DNA of 64,000 bases from Streptomyces spinoverrucosus (GTDB lineage: Bacteria; Actinomycetota; Actinomycetes; Streptomycetales; Streptomycetaceae). Below the pieces are notes generated by a model. That model was not told the DNA's origin, searched no databases, and saw only the letters and a list, made by a program, of their open reading frames with translations. The DNA lies in NCBI RefSeq assembly GCF_015712165.1, contig NZ_JADPZX010000001.1, positions 248,001 to 312,000 of the forward strand, in the 5' to 3' direction. Both the position numbers and the translations under genes were made by a program. Positions 25,886 through 34,263 of this stretch are shown here, piece after piece. The number at the start of each line of letters is the position of its first letter. The first letter of the stretch is position 1.

Positions 25886-27172
25886 ATGAAACAGCCGTCG
25901 GGCCGCCGCCGCAAGGCCCGCGTACCCCGCCGTCCCGCCGCCCGTCCGGGGTTCATCACCCTGGCGGCGTTCCTGGTCGTCACCTCCCTCGTCGCCGGTT
26001 ACCTGGTGCTCTCCCGCACCGGCAACACCGCCTCGACCGCGTCCGCCAAGGACCGTTCAGGGCAGCATCCGGCCTCGCGGGCGACCGAGGAGCCGGAGTG
26101 GGACGGCAAGACCAAGGTGCTCGGCGACGGCTCGACGTCCTACACCGGCCCGCAGAAGGACCAGTTGAAGCCGGAGCCCCTCAAACCCGGTCAGAAGCCG
26201 CCCCAGTTCGTCGTCTTCTCCTGGGACGGCGCCCTCCAGGGAGACGACGAGCTCTTCTCCCACTACCGGGAGATGGCCAAGCGGTACAACGCCCATATGA
26301 CCTTCTTCCTCACGGGTATCTACCTGCTGCCCAAGAGCAAGAGCGACCTCTACTCCCCACCGCAGCACCCCAAGGGCACCGCGGCGATCAGCTTCCCCAC
26401 CGACGAGCACATACGCACCACCTTGGAGCAGCTCGCCGGCGCCTGGAAGGACGGCAACGAGATCGGCACCCACTTCAACGGCCACTTCTGCGGCGCCAAG
26501 GGCGGCGGCGACTGGAGCGTCGAGGAGTGGAAGAGCGAGATCGACCAGTTCTACGAGTTCGTGGAGAAATGGAAGACCACCACGGGCTACACCGACATCG
26601 ACCCGCTGCCCTTCGACATCAGGAAGGCGGTCACCGGCGGCCGCGCCCCCTGTCTGGAGGGCCAGGCCAACCTGCTGAAGGCGGCCAAGAGCTACGGCTG
26701 GCGCTACGACGCCAGCTCCGCCGGCGACTTCCAGATCTGGCCGACGAAGAAGAACGGCATCTGGGACTTCCCACTCCAGATGCTCCCGTACGAGGGCGGC
26801 AAGTACCAGGGCCTGTCCATGGACTTCAACTTCCTCTACAACCAGTCCGACGGCGAGACCGACGGCGACCCGGCGATGTACCCGCAGTGGCAGCAGGAGA
26901 CCTTCGACGCCTACATGGCCGGGTTCAACCGCGTCTACTACGGCAGCCGGGCCCCGCTGTTCATCGGCAACCACTTCGAGCAGTGGAACGGCGGCATCTA
27001 CATGAAGGCCGTCGACGACATGATCAGGACCGTGTGCACCAAGAAGGACGTCAAGTGCGTGTCGTTCAAGGAGCTCGCCGACTGGATGGACGTCCAGAAG
27101 CCGGCCACCCTGGAGCGGCTGCGCAGCCTGGACCCGGCGCAGTCCCCGGACTGGTCGACGGTCGTGCAGTGA
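25886..27172 (+). CDS. Membrane-anchored polysaccharide-deacetylase-like protein
   Basis: A 428-residue protein with a basic N-terminus and one signal-anchor helix (residues about 24-44). The extracytoplasmic domain carries NodB-like signatures: VVFSWDGALQ with the aspartate, MTFFLTGIYLL, and the HxxxH metal pair in IGTHFNGHFCG. It may deacetylate a cell-wall or extracellular glycan. The domain is longer than a plain NodB domain and contains several extra cysteines. Start ATG 25886 is chosen from the charged N-terminus; the ribosome site is weak and the gene begins 57 bp after the PBP gene, suggesting coupling in one transcript. Substrate unknown. Confidence 0.8.
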   Translation: MKQPSGRRRKARVPRRPAARPGFITLAAFLVVTSLVAGYLVLSRTGNTASTASAKDRSGQHPASRATEEPEWDGKTKVLGDGSTSYTGPQKDQLKPEPLKPGQKPPQFVVFSWDGALQGDDELFSHYREMAKRYNAHMTFFLTGIYLLPKSKSDLYSPPQHPKGTAAISFPTDEHIRTTLEQLAGAWKDGNEIGTHFNGHFCGAKGGGDWSVEEWKSEIDQFYEFVEKWKTTTGYTDIDPLPFDIRKAVTGGRAPCLEGQANLLKAAKSYGWRYDASSAGDFQIWPTKKNGIWDFPLQMLPYEGGKYQGLSMDFNFLYNQSDGETDGDPAMYPQWQQETFDAYMAGFNRVYYGSRAPLFIGNHFEQWNGGIYMKAVDDMIRTVCTKKDVKCVSFKELADWMDVQKPATLERLRSLDPAQSPDWSTVVQ

Positions 27173-27321
27173 CCGCCCGCCGCCCGGCGCGGCGGGAGTC
27201 GGTGACGGTCCGATAACTCCCGCGCATTCAGGGGTGCAACCCCCTTCACACCAGCCACACATGGCATGCAAAGATTCCGCTTGCCTCGGCAGTCCTGCGC
27301 CGAGGAAAGAGGGGAACTTCA

Positions 27322-28503
27322 GTGAAGTCAAGGAAATTGAGCCGTACGCGGCGTCGCGCGACGATAGTCACGGCAGCCGCCGCCTCGGTCGTCGCCGGCG
27401 TGGCGCTGCTGCCCAACTGGAGCGCGGGCGCGTCCGCGCCGGCCGAGCCCGAGGTGGACGCCCGGACCAAGGCCACGTTTCAGCGCCTGGCCGACGCGGT
27501 CTTCACCGACCGCACCAACGCCCTGGTCGACAAGCCGGGCGACAACGGGAAGAAGCCGCTGATCGACGGCTTCTCCGGGGAGGTCGCGGTCTCCTCCGGT
27601 GCCGCCCGCACCGAGGACGACGCCGTGGACCGGCTCGGCGACCGCAAGGAAGGGCTCGCGCGGCTCGGTGAGAAGTACAGCGCGGCGAACACCTCCGTCA
27701 CCCTGGACCACACCAGCGTCAGAGGCCGCAAGGCCGTCGTCAAGGTCACCGAGACCACGACGCTGACGTACGAGAAGGTCCGCGGCGACGAGCCGCGGAC
27801 TACCGGATTCCAGGCCCACCACAGGCTGACCTTCCAGGCGGACCGGCAGGGCAACTGGCGGCTGACCGACATCCGTGAGACCGACGACGGCTATCTCGCG
27901 GTCAACCAGACGGCCAAGCCGAAGGTCGCGGCAGCCACCAAGGCCAAGACCGACACCATGCCGTCGGCCCCGCGCGCGGCCATCACCCGGCCCGCGCCGT
28001 CCAACCCGAAGAACCTCACCGCCGGCGGCTACGACTACAAGGCGATGGCCGCCTACGCGGAGAAGTACTGGACCAACTACAACCCGGACTACCCCGACTT
28101 CAACGGGCAGGGCGCGGGCGGCGACTGCACCAACTTCGTCAGCCAGTCCCTGAAGGCGGGCGGCTGGAAGCACGTGCCCGGCTATGTGTACGACTACACC
28201 CGGTGGTTCGGCAACGCCGACATCCAGTCGCACTCGTTCGTCGGCGTCAACGAGTGGTCGTGGTTCGCGCTGAACTCCAAGCGCGTCACCAGCCTCGCCA
28301 ACGTCTACCAGATGGACGTCGGCGATGTGCTCCAGATCGACTTCGACAAGGACGGGTCCAAGGACCACACGATGATCGTCACGTACCGCAGCCGGCAGGG
28401 CGTGCCGTACCTGACGTACCACTCCACCAACACCTACCGCCGGTCGGTGGCGAGCATCATCGCGTCGTACCCGAACGCCGCGTACTACGCCTACCGCACC
28501 TGA
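27322..28503 (+). CDS. Exported amidase-domain protein (Amidase_6 type)
   Basis: A 393-residue protein with an N-terminal signal sequence (RRRATIVTAAAASVVAGVALLP). A middle domain of about 150 residues has an unknown fold. The C-terminal amidase domain contains the catalytic cysteine in GGDCTNFVSQSLKAGGW, with a downstream His in KDHTMIV and an aromatic NTYRRS segment. This architecture is common in Streptomyces putative peptidoglycan amidases. GTG 27322 has GAAAGAGGGGAA upstream. It lies on the same strand as the PBP and deacetylase-like genes but is separated by 149 bp, so it may have its own promoter. A strong terminator follows. Confidence 0.88.
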   Translation: MKSRKLSRTRRRATIVTAAAASVVAGVALLPNWSAGASAPAEPEVDARTKATFQRLADAVFTDRTNALVDKPGDNGKKPLIDGFSGEVAVSSGAARTEDDAVDRLGDRKEGLARLGEKYSAANTSVTLDHTSVRGRKAVVKVTETTTLTYEKVRGDEPRTTGFQAHHRLTFQADRQGNWRLTDIRETDDGYLAVNQTAKPKVAAATKAKTDTMPSAPRAAITRPAPSNPKNLTAGGYDYKAMAAYAEKYWTNYNPDYPDFNGQGAGGDCTNFVSQSLKAGGWKHVPGYVYDYTRWFGNADIQSHSFVGVNEWSWFALNSKRVTSLANVYQMDVGDVLQIDFDKDGSKDHTMIVTYRSRQGVPYLTYHSTNTYRRSVASIIASYPNAAYYAYRT

Positions 28504-28523
28504 CCGGCCTCCCCCGGCCGACC

Positions 28524-28557
28524 CCGCCGCTCCGGCCCCGCCAGGCCGGGGCGGCGG
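28524..28557. terminator. 14-bp stem-loop between convergent amidase and tpg genes
   Basis: CCGCCGCTCCGGCC (28524-28537) pairs with GGCCGGGGCGGCGG (28544-28557) with one U-G wobble and a six-base loop, followed by CTT. It lies between two converging genes and can serve both strands. Confidence 0.82.
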
Positions 28558-28587
28558 CTTGTACGACCCGCCGGGTACGAGGCCGGT

Positions 28588-29142
28588 CTAGAGGTCGAAG
28601 TCGATGTGCTCCACGTCGGTGAACTCCACGTCGAGGCCGTGGGCGCGCCGGTTGCGGTCGCGGAAGTAGATCTCACCCAGACCCTCGGCCGCGATGTGAC
28701 GCAGCTGTTGTTCGGTGGCTCCCTGCTGCTGCGCCTCGAAGAGGCGGGCCGCGTACTCCGGGGGCAGCGCCACGGTGAGGTGGCGCAGTCTGGCGTCGTC
28801 GGTCGTGCCGGGTGCGGCGGTGTAGCCGAAGCGGGCGCGGGTGTCGATGACGATGCCGCCGGTGGTGGCCGCCGTCTGCCGGGCCTTGGCGCGGATCTGC
28901 GGCTGCCACCGCTGCCTCACCTCGCGCTCCAGCCGGTCGGCGAGTTCCTTGCGGGGCCTTTTGATCTGGTCCTTCACGTACCGTTCGACGGTGCGCTGGG
29001 TGATCCCGAGCAGCTCGGCCACCCGCCTCGTGCCCTTGAGTTGCTTGACGAGGTACCGCACTTGCGCACCCGCGCTCTTCGGGATGGGGCGGGTGAACGC
29101 CTTCTGCAGCGCGGCGTCGAGGCCGTCCCCGACCGTGTCCAT
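28588..29142 (-). CDS. tpg: Telomere-protecting terminal protein Tpg
   Basis: A 184-residue protein that matches Tpg, the protein attached covalently to the 5' ends of linear Streptomyces replicons. The characteristic N-terminus is DGLDAALQKAFTRPIPKSAGAQVRYLVKQ. An HTH-like segment follows (AELLGITQRTVERYVKDQI), then the basic region used for DNA binding and membrane targeting. The C-terminus is acidic (DVEHIDFDL). Tpg primes end patching at telomeres together with Tap, which is encoded 12 bp upstream in the same operon. The size is that of the chromosomal Tpg family. The terminator at 28524-28557 follows it. Confidence 0.95.
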   Translation of the reverse strand: MDTVGDGLDAALQKAFTRPIPKSAGAQVRYLVKQLKGTRRVAELLGITQRTVERYVKDQIKRPRKELADRLEREVRQRWQPQIRAKARQTAATTGGIVIDTRARFGYTAAPGTTDDARLRHLTVALPPEYAARLFEAQQQGATEQQLRHIAAEGLGEIYFRDRNRRAHGLDVEFTDVEHIDFDL

Positions 29143-29154
29143 TGGGTCCTCGCC

Positions 29155-31368
29155 CTACTCTCCGTCGTCCTTGGCGGTGACCTCGCCCGTCTTGATGTAC
29201 CGGGCGAGGTTGAGCAACTGGCCGTGCCTCTCGCGCACTTCCTCGGCCCACAGGGTGGTCTGGGTGCCCTCGTGCTTGACCATGCCGGGCGACACCCCGA
29301 GCCGGAAGCTGCCGGGCGCGGTCCTGCCTTCGGCGTCGTACGGCAGGACATCCAGCGGGCCGGGTCCGTCGGCGGCGTACACGGCGCAGTCCGACAGGAC
29401 CGCCACCGGGTAGCGGCCGGTGGCGGCGGCGAGCGCGAGCATCTTGCGGTGCATGTTGACGCGGGCCCGGGAGATGACGGCCGCGCGGATGTCGGGCCGC
29501 CACGTGGGCCGGGACAGGGCCGGCCACGCCTGGCCCGGCTTCCAGCCGCCGCCGCGCGCCCGCTCACGCAGCTTGCCGATGCCGCCCTTCACCGTGGACT
29601 TGATCGCGTCCAGGACGATCGCCATCTCCGGGTCGCGCTGCTTGTAGCCGTCCATCGCCCGCAGGAACTCTCCCGGCGGCAGCTTCTCGCCCACGCCCAG
29701 GTCCGCCATGGTGTCGACGTAGGCGTTGCGGAGCCGCTTGTACCAGGCGTCCAGGTACTTGCCCTTCTCCCGCCGCACCCAGGCCGCGACCGGTGCGACG
29801 TCGTAGCCGAGTTCCACGGCGTACGCCACGGTCGGGGTCGCGTACCAGGCCGGGCCCGTCGGCCGCTCACCGGTCGGTGTGAACGGGCTGGGCAGCAGGT
29901 CGCCTTCGAGGTGCCGCCACTGCTTGCCGACCAGGACACGGGAGAGGTCGACGTGGGAGAGGTCGACCAGCCACGCACCGGGCAACGCCGGATCGAACTC
30001 CGGGTTGGTGACGTGCGCCGGCGGCTGGGAGAGGCCGACGACCACGCCGTTCGCGGCGGCGCCGAAGGCGAGGTTGACGTCGATGCCGACCAGGTGGCGC
30101 CGCATGCACTCGGCGTCGGTGAGTTCGCGTGCCCAGTCGTAGGCCTCCTCGAACAGCATCTCCGCGGGGCCGCGCTGGTGGAAGCGGGGCAGATCGGCGA
30201 GCAGCGGGTGCCCGTCGGGTGCCTCGCACGGCGCGCAGTCGATCGGGTGCTCGCCCAGCGAGCCGGGCCGGTGTTCCTTGTGCCGCCGGCCCGTCTCGTC
30301 CGGCTCGCTCGCGCGGGTCGGCGGGTTCAGGGCGGTCATCAGCTCCAGACCCGTTACGGCGGTGGAGCCGCGCGGTGTCATCACCCGCCGCGCGTATGTG
30401 CCGAGCAGCCGGGCGAGTTCGGCCGGCGGCAGCTGCGCGGCGTTGCCCCAGGTGCGTGTGTCGAGGGCGTTCCAGGACGGGATGCACAACTGCACGCACT
30501 GCCGCCGGCGGCCCTGGGCCGGGCGGTAGATCCGCGCCCAGGGCCCGAACCCGCGCTTGGTCAGCTGCCAGTCCGCGCGCTGCAGTTGCCTGAGGATCTT
30601 GTGCCCGTCCGGGAGCCGCCCGGCGAGCCGCTCGCTCTCCGCCAGCGTCACGGGCAGCCCGTACCGCTTGCAGGCGGCCTCGGTCAGCACGAGGAGCGGG
30701 TCGGAGTCCTTGCCGGAACCGTGCAGCTTCTCCGCGCCGAGCAGCGCCTCCGTCAGCGTCCACTCCAGCAGTGCGGGAAGCGACTTGGCGGGTACGTCCA
30801 GGACCAGTCCTCCGACGCAGTACGCCGTGACCTGCCGTCCGGCGTCGGCGTCGATGACGGCGAGCGGGCCGTTGGCGAACCGTTTGTCGGCGTCGGCCGC
30901 CGGGGCAGGGGCCGCCTTCCTGGGGGAGGCCTTCTTCGCGCCCTGGTGAGGCGACGGCGGCGACGGCTCCGTCGGGGCGGCGGCTGCCGGGGCCGGGGCG
31001 GTACGGGCCGGCCGTGCGGTGGTCGTGTCCGGCGCGGGCGCGGTGGAGGCCGGCCGTGCGGTGGTCGTGTCCGGCGCGGGCGCGGTGGCGGTGGTCGTGT
31101 CCGGCGCGGGGGCCGTGGCGTTGGTGTCGGCGGGGTAGAGCTCCCCGAGCTGCTTCAGCAGGCGGGCGTAGGCCTCCCGCTCCGGCGGGCGCGGCTCCGT
31201 CCTGCCCGCCTCCCAGCCGCTCACCGTCGCCCGTCGAACCTGGAGCGCGGCGGCCACCTCGTCCAGCGTCAGCCCGTGCGCCTGGCGCAACCGCCTGCGC
31301 TCCGCGGGGGACGGTAGCGGGGAGCGGGACGCGACCAGGGCGTCGACCGCGCTGAACAGCTCGGACAT
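29155..31368 (-). CDS. tap: Telomere-associated protein Tap
   Basis: A 737-residue protein. An XRE-type helix-turn-helix lies at about residues 20-60 (LRQAHGLTLDEVAAALQVRRATVSGWEAGR). A repetitive proline/threonine linker follows (APAPDTTTA repeats, residues about 85-140), then the large conserved Tap domain that binds the 3' telomere overhang and recruits Tpg. Homologues are about 720-740 residues, so it is full-length. Two adjacent ATGs exist; the one at 31368 sits 6 nt after AGGAGG and is preferred over 31371. It forms a two-gene operon with tpg. Confidence 0.95.
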   Translation of the reverse strand: MSELFSAVDALVASRSPLPSPAERRRLRQAHGLTLDEVAAALQVRRATVSGWEAGRTEPRPPEREAYARLLKQLGELYPADTNATAPAPDTTTATAPAPDTTTARPASTAPAPDTTTARPARTAPAPAAAAPTEPSPPSPHQGAKKASPRKAAPAPAADADKRFANGPLAVIDADAGRQVTAYCVGGLVLDVPAKSLPALLEWTLTEALLGAEKLHGSGKDSDPLLVLTEAACKRYGLPVTLAESERLAGRLPDGHKILRQLQRADWQLTKRGFGPWARIYRPAQGRRRQCVQLCIPSWNALDTRTWGNAAQLPPAELARLLGTYARRVMTPRGSTAVTGLELMTALNPPTRASEPDETGRRHKEHRPGSLGEHPIDCAPCEAPDGHPLLADLPRFHQRGPAEMLFEEAYDWARELTDAECMRRHLVGIDVNLAFGAAANGVVVGLSQPPAHVTNPEFDPALPGAWLVDLSHVDLSRVLVGKQWRHLEGDLLPSPFTPTGERPTGPAWYATPTVAYAVELGYDVAPVAAWVRREKGKYLDAWYKRLRNAYVDTMADLGVGEKLPPGEFLRAMDGYKQRDPEMAIVLDAIKSTVKGGIGKLRERARGGGWKPGQAWPALSRPTWRPDIRAAVISRARVNMHRKMLALAAATGRYPVAVLSDCAVYAADGPGPLDVLPYDAEGRTAPGSFRLGVSPGMVKHEGTQTTLWAEEVRERHGQLLNLARYIKTGEVTAKDDGE
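30995..31125. repeat. Tandem repeats encoding the Tap linker
   Basis: Repeated units containing GTGGTCGTGTCCGGCGCGGG occur four times here and encode APAPDTTTA-type segments within tap. Two neighbouring units are almost identical over about 50 bp. The array is in frame and so changes only linker length. Confidence 0.75.
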
Positions 31369-31477
31369 CATGCACCTCCTGTGGCGTCACCCTAGCGCGA
31401 AGCGCATCTTTCGCGTACCGAACGCGTACGGATGGCGTTCAGCGCGGGCGAGCTGTCGGCGGCGGAGTGGTCGGCTG

Positions 31478-31846
31478 TCACGTCTCCTCCTCCATCCGGA
31501 TCGCCGACCTGAGGTCCTCGAACGCCTTCTCGCGGTCGCCGACGCTCGATTCGATGAGCGCGGTGGCGATGGCGTCCAGCTTGCGCTGAATCGCTCGCTC
31601 GGCGCGTTGCTCGGAATTCTTCAACAGGGCGAGAAGCAGCAGGGTCACGGCCGTCATGCACTCACCGGCGAAGACCTTCCACTCCAGTGGGACGCCCGAC
31701 AGATGGACGCAGGCCACTCCGACGACGAGGGCGAGGCAGAGGACGTAGAAGACCGGAGAGCTGGTGAACAGCGACGCCGCCTCGGCGAATCGTTCGAACC
31801 GGCCGCGTTTGCCGCCGCCACGATCGGCGGGATGCTGCAGCGCCAT
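31478..31846 (-). CDS. Low-affinity iron permease family protein
   Basis: A 122-residue membrane protein with two hydrophobic segments (FYVLCLALVVGVACVHL and the AGECMTAVTLLLLALL region) and a C-terminal helix (NSEQRAERAIQRKLDAIATALI). This matches the small low-affinity iron permease (Fet4-like) family found beside stress genes in Actinobacteria. Transport of iron is by family name only. ATG 31846 has GGAGG upstream. It is separate from tap, 110 bp away, and divergent from the SDR remnant. Confidence 0.85.
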   Translation of the reverse strand: MALQHPADRGGGKRGRFERFAEAASLFTSSPVFYVLCLALVVGVACVHLSGVPLEWKVFAGECMTAVTLLLLALLKNSEQRAERAIQRKLDAIATALIESSVGDREKAFEDLRSAIRMEEET

Positions 31847-32018
31847 GTCGCCTCCTACTGGCCCTCAAGAACGCAGGCGCCCCCTCCGAGCGCCTGGTGT
31901 GCACCGTGCCCCCGGGTACCCAGCGCGGCAATCGGGCCACGTTCCCCTCGTTCGGCGCCGAGCGCGGTCGGCCACTGACGAGCGCTCCACCGAGAGCGGG
32001 TGGTCTGTGTGGCACGGC

Positions 32019-32040
32019 GTTTTCCGAAGGGTCCCGGGTG
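32019..32040 (+). promoter_or_regulatory. Candidate stress-sigma-type promoter
   Basis: GTTTTCCGAAGGG followed by CCCGGGTGG resembles the GTTT / GGGT arrangement of Streptomyces SigB-like promoters. It lies about 50 bp before the SDR remnant, which in related clusters is a stress gene. This is a resemblance by eye only. Confidence 0.25.
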
Positions 32041-32087
32041 GGAACTCGTGCGCTCGTCCGGACTCGTACGGGACGCAGGAGGCCGAC

Positions 32088-32416
32088 GTGACCGACCCGC
32101 ACGACCCGCAGCGCAGCCCCCAGAACCCGGTGACCCAGCACCCGACGCCCGAGTTTCCGGCACAGGACCGGCCCCACCCCGGCTGGACCGGTCCCATGGA
32201 CCCGCCACCGGACCATGGTGAGAAGTCCTACCGCGGCGCCGGTCGCCTGACGGATCGCAGAACCGTCATCACGGACGGGGACTCCGGCATCGGCCGGGCC
32301 GTGGCGCTCGCTCCCGACACCGTGCGGTTCGGCCAGCAGAGCCCGCTGGGCCGTCCGGCACAGCCCGCCGAGCGGCGGCGATCCTCAACGCGACCGGTGG
32401 CACGCCCCTGCCATAG
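32088..32416 (+). pseudogene. Remnant of an SDR oxidoreductase with two internal deletions
   Basis: GTG 32088 opens a normal N-terminus of the YhxC/YdaD-like short-chain dehydrogenase family (QDRPHPGWTGPMDPPPDHGEKSYRGAGRL, split here by similarity rather than by break). The cofactor motif is damaged (ITDGDSGIGRAVAL, where Asp replaces the first motif Gly). The text then jumps to a C-terminal segment (FGQQSPLGRPAQPAE) and, in another frame, to the true family end ILNATGGTPLP followed by TAG at 32414. At least two deletions and a frame change have removed about 180 residues. The open frame itself runs to 32429 with nonsense. It cannot encode a working enzyme. Confidence 0.82.
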
Positions 32417-32470
32417 GGCCCTGGGCTGACAACGAAGGAATGGCACTGGACGAATACCGGGAGGCAACCG

Positions 32471-32659
32471 ATGACCGAGCAGACACCGTCCCAGGCCGAA
32501 GGCGAGCGGGACGACGACATGGGCATCGAAGCCCTGCTGCGCGACCCGGGCCACCGAGCCACCGAGCCGCCCCGGACCACCCCCTCCCAGGCGGAGGGAG
32601 AACGCGACGACGAAGACGACCGGTCGCTGCCCGGCGTCGAGAAGGAAAGGCCCACCTGA
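32471..32659 (+). CDS. Small acidic protein with an internal duplication
   Basis: A 62-residue, very hydrophilic and acidic protein. The motif TPSQAEGERDD occurs twice (residues about 5-15 and 37-47) with a short spacer between copies, so it arose by internal duplication. ATG 32471 follows GGGAGG at good spacing. It lies between the SDR remnant and the DUF2267 gene on the same strand. Similar short proteins occur in Streptomyces stress clusters, as far as I can judge; no function is known. It is probably intrinsically disordered. Confidence 0.7.
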   Translation: MTEQTPSQAEGERDDDMGIEALLRDPGHRATEPPRTTPSQAEGERDDEDDRSLPGVEKERPT

Positions 32660-32698
32660 AGCGGGGACCCACGTGAAGCAGGGAAAGGAGGTACCACC

Positions 32699-33127
32699 AT
32701 GCGGCACGACGAAATGATCGGCAAGGTGCAGGCCCTGGCTCACCTCCCGGATCGTGGGTCCACCGAACTCGCGACCCGGTCCGTGCTGCAGACGCTGGCG
32801 GAACGGGTGCCGACCGGGCTCGCCGACCACGTGGCCGCCCAGCTGCCACGGGATCTGGCGGCCTGCATCCATGAGGTGACCGCCTCGGCCACCTCGGACG
32901 GGCGGTCGAGCGGGGCGGGAGAGCGGTTCGACCTGACGGCCTTCGCGGGCCGGGTCGCGGTCCGGGCCGGCACCACGGAGGACAAGGCCTTGGGGTACTC
33001 CGCCGCCGTTCTGGAGGTTCTCGACGCCGCTGTCTCACCGGAGGAGATGCGGAAGCTGACCGACGCCCTCCCTGCCGACATCCGCGAACTGCTCCCCACG
33101 GCACGGGCCGACGAGCCCGCGGAGTAG
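32699..33127 (+). CDS. DUF2267 domain protein
   Basis: A 142-residue soluble protein with the DUF2267 pattern: two helical halves, each with a conserved core (LATRSVLQTLAERVPTGLADHVAAQLP and SAAVLEVLDAAVSPEEMRKLTDALP). Members are often encoded near stress and membrane genes in Actinobacteria; the biochemical role is unknown. ATG 32699 has a perfect AAAGGAGG site. The C-terminus and stop lie in a 21-bp tandem duplication, so the final residues (ADEPAE) are encoded by the first repeat copy. Confidence 0.88.
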   Translation: MRHDEMIGKVQALAHLPDRGSTELATRSVLQTLAERVPTGLADHVAAQLPRDLAACIHEVTASATSDGRSSGAGERFDLTAFAGRVAVRAGTTEDKALGYSAAVLEVLDAAVSPEEMRKLTDALPADIRELLPTARADEPAE

Positions 33128-33151
33128 GCAGACGAGCCCGCGGAGTAGGCA
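33110..33151. repeat. Perfect 21-bp tandem duplication at a stop codon
   Basis: The 21-mer at 33110-33130, beginning GACGAGCCCGCGGAGTAG, is repeated without change at 33131-33151. It contains the last codons and stop of the DUF2267 gene. The duplication leaves the protein unchanged because the first copy already has the stop. Confidence 0.95.
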
Positions 33152-33218
33152 CCGGTCGCGCCGAGTGAGCGGCGAGGACCTGGCGGCCTGGACCGCCGAC
33201 CAGTACGGCCCCAGTCGC

Positions 33219-34201
33219 TCACCGGGAGGCGACTCGTCGTCCCGCGCCCACGGCCACGCCCACGCCCACGACGGTGGCCGCGAGGGCCAGCCGGCGGAAC
33301 GCTGTCTTACGCCGCCCGCCCCAGCCGCCGTCGACCGAACCGGCCCCCGGTGCCGGTACGTGCAGGTTCCCGTGTGTCGCCGGGGCCGGCTCCTCGGCGA
33401 GGTGAGCCCGGTCCACCTGACGGGCCGCCGCCCGCTCCAGCAGTCCGGGAGTCGTGCGCGACTGCAACGCGATGGCCCGCCCCATGGGACCGACCACCAC
33501 CTCACGCCGTGGTACGCGGACCACGTCCACGATGGCGTGGGCGACCCGCTCGGCGCTGTACACGGGCGGCATGGCCACGACCTTGCGGCCCGTGTAGTTG
33601 GCCGCGTGCTGGAACAGCGGGGTGTCGATGCTGGCCGGCAGCACCGTGCACACGTGGATCCTCCCGGCCTCGCCCCTGATCCGCAGCTCCTGCCGCAGGC
33701 TCGCGCCGAGCGCCCGGACGGCGTGCTTCGACATGACGTACGCGTGGGTGTACGGCTGGCTGACCGCCCGGCGACGGACGAGACGTCGACGAGGGTGCCG
33801 CTGCCCTGCTTCCGCATGGTGCGCAGCGCTGCCCGGGCCCCGTGCACGTACCCCATGACGTTGACGTCGATGACCCTGCGGAAGTCCTCCAGCGGCACCT
33901 CCTCGAACGGTCCGAAGACGCTGACGGCCGCCGCGTTGACCCATACGTCGATCCGTCCGAACCGCTCGACCGCGCGCCGGGCGAGAGCGTCGACCGCCGC
34001 GACGTCCGTGACATCGGTCGGCACGACGAGCGTCTGAGCGCCCCGGTGCCGCTCGCACTCCCGTGTGGCCGCTTCGAGGGCCTCCTCACCCCGGGCGGCC
34101 AGCACCACGGCACAGCCCTTGCGGGCGAACGCCTCCGCGGTCGCCCGTCCGATACCGCTCGACGCCCCGGTGATCACCACTACCGATTCGCGCACCCGCA
34201 T
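33219..34201 (-). pseudogene. SDR-family oxidoreductase with a single-base frameshift
   Basis: From ATG 34201 the frame gives a clean short-chain dehydrogenase: SVVVITGASSGIGRATAEAF, the NAG-like VNAAAVS, then VDVSSVAG. Near 33763-33772 the sense passes to the next frame, which carries the catalytic YxxxK (PYTHAYVMSKHAVRALG) and the rest of the protein, ending with a C-terminal hydrophobic segment before the stop at 33219. Length 983 bp is two more than a multiple of three, so one base is missing; restoring a G in the GGG run of GCCGGGCGG repairs it. The whole protein would be about 327 residues. It is either a recent pseudogene or an assembly error. Confidence 0.85.
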
Positions 34202-34263
34202 CCTGCCGCCTCCTCAGGGATGACCGGCCGGCAGCACCTCGTAGAAGCACCGCACGCCCGCCT

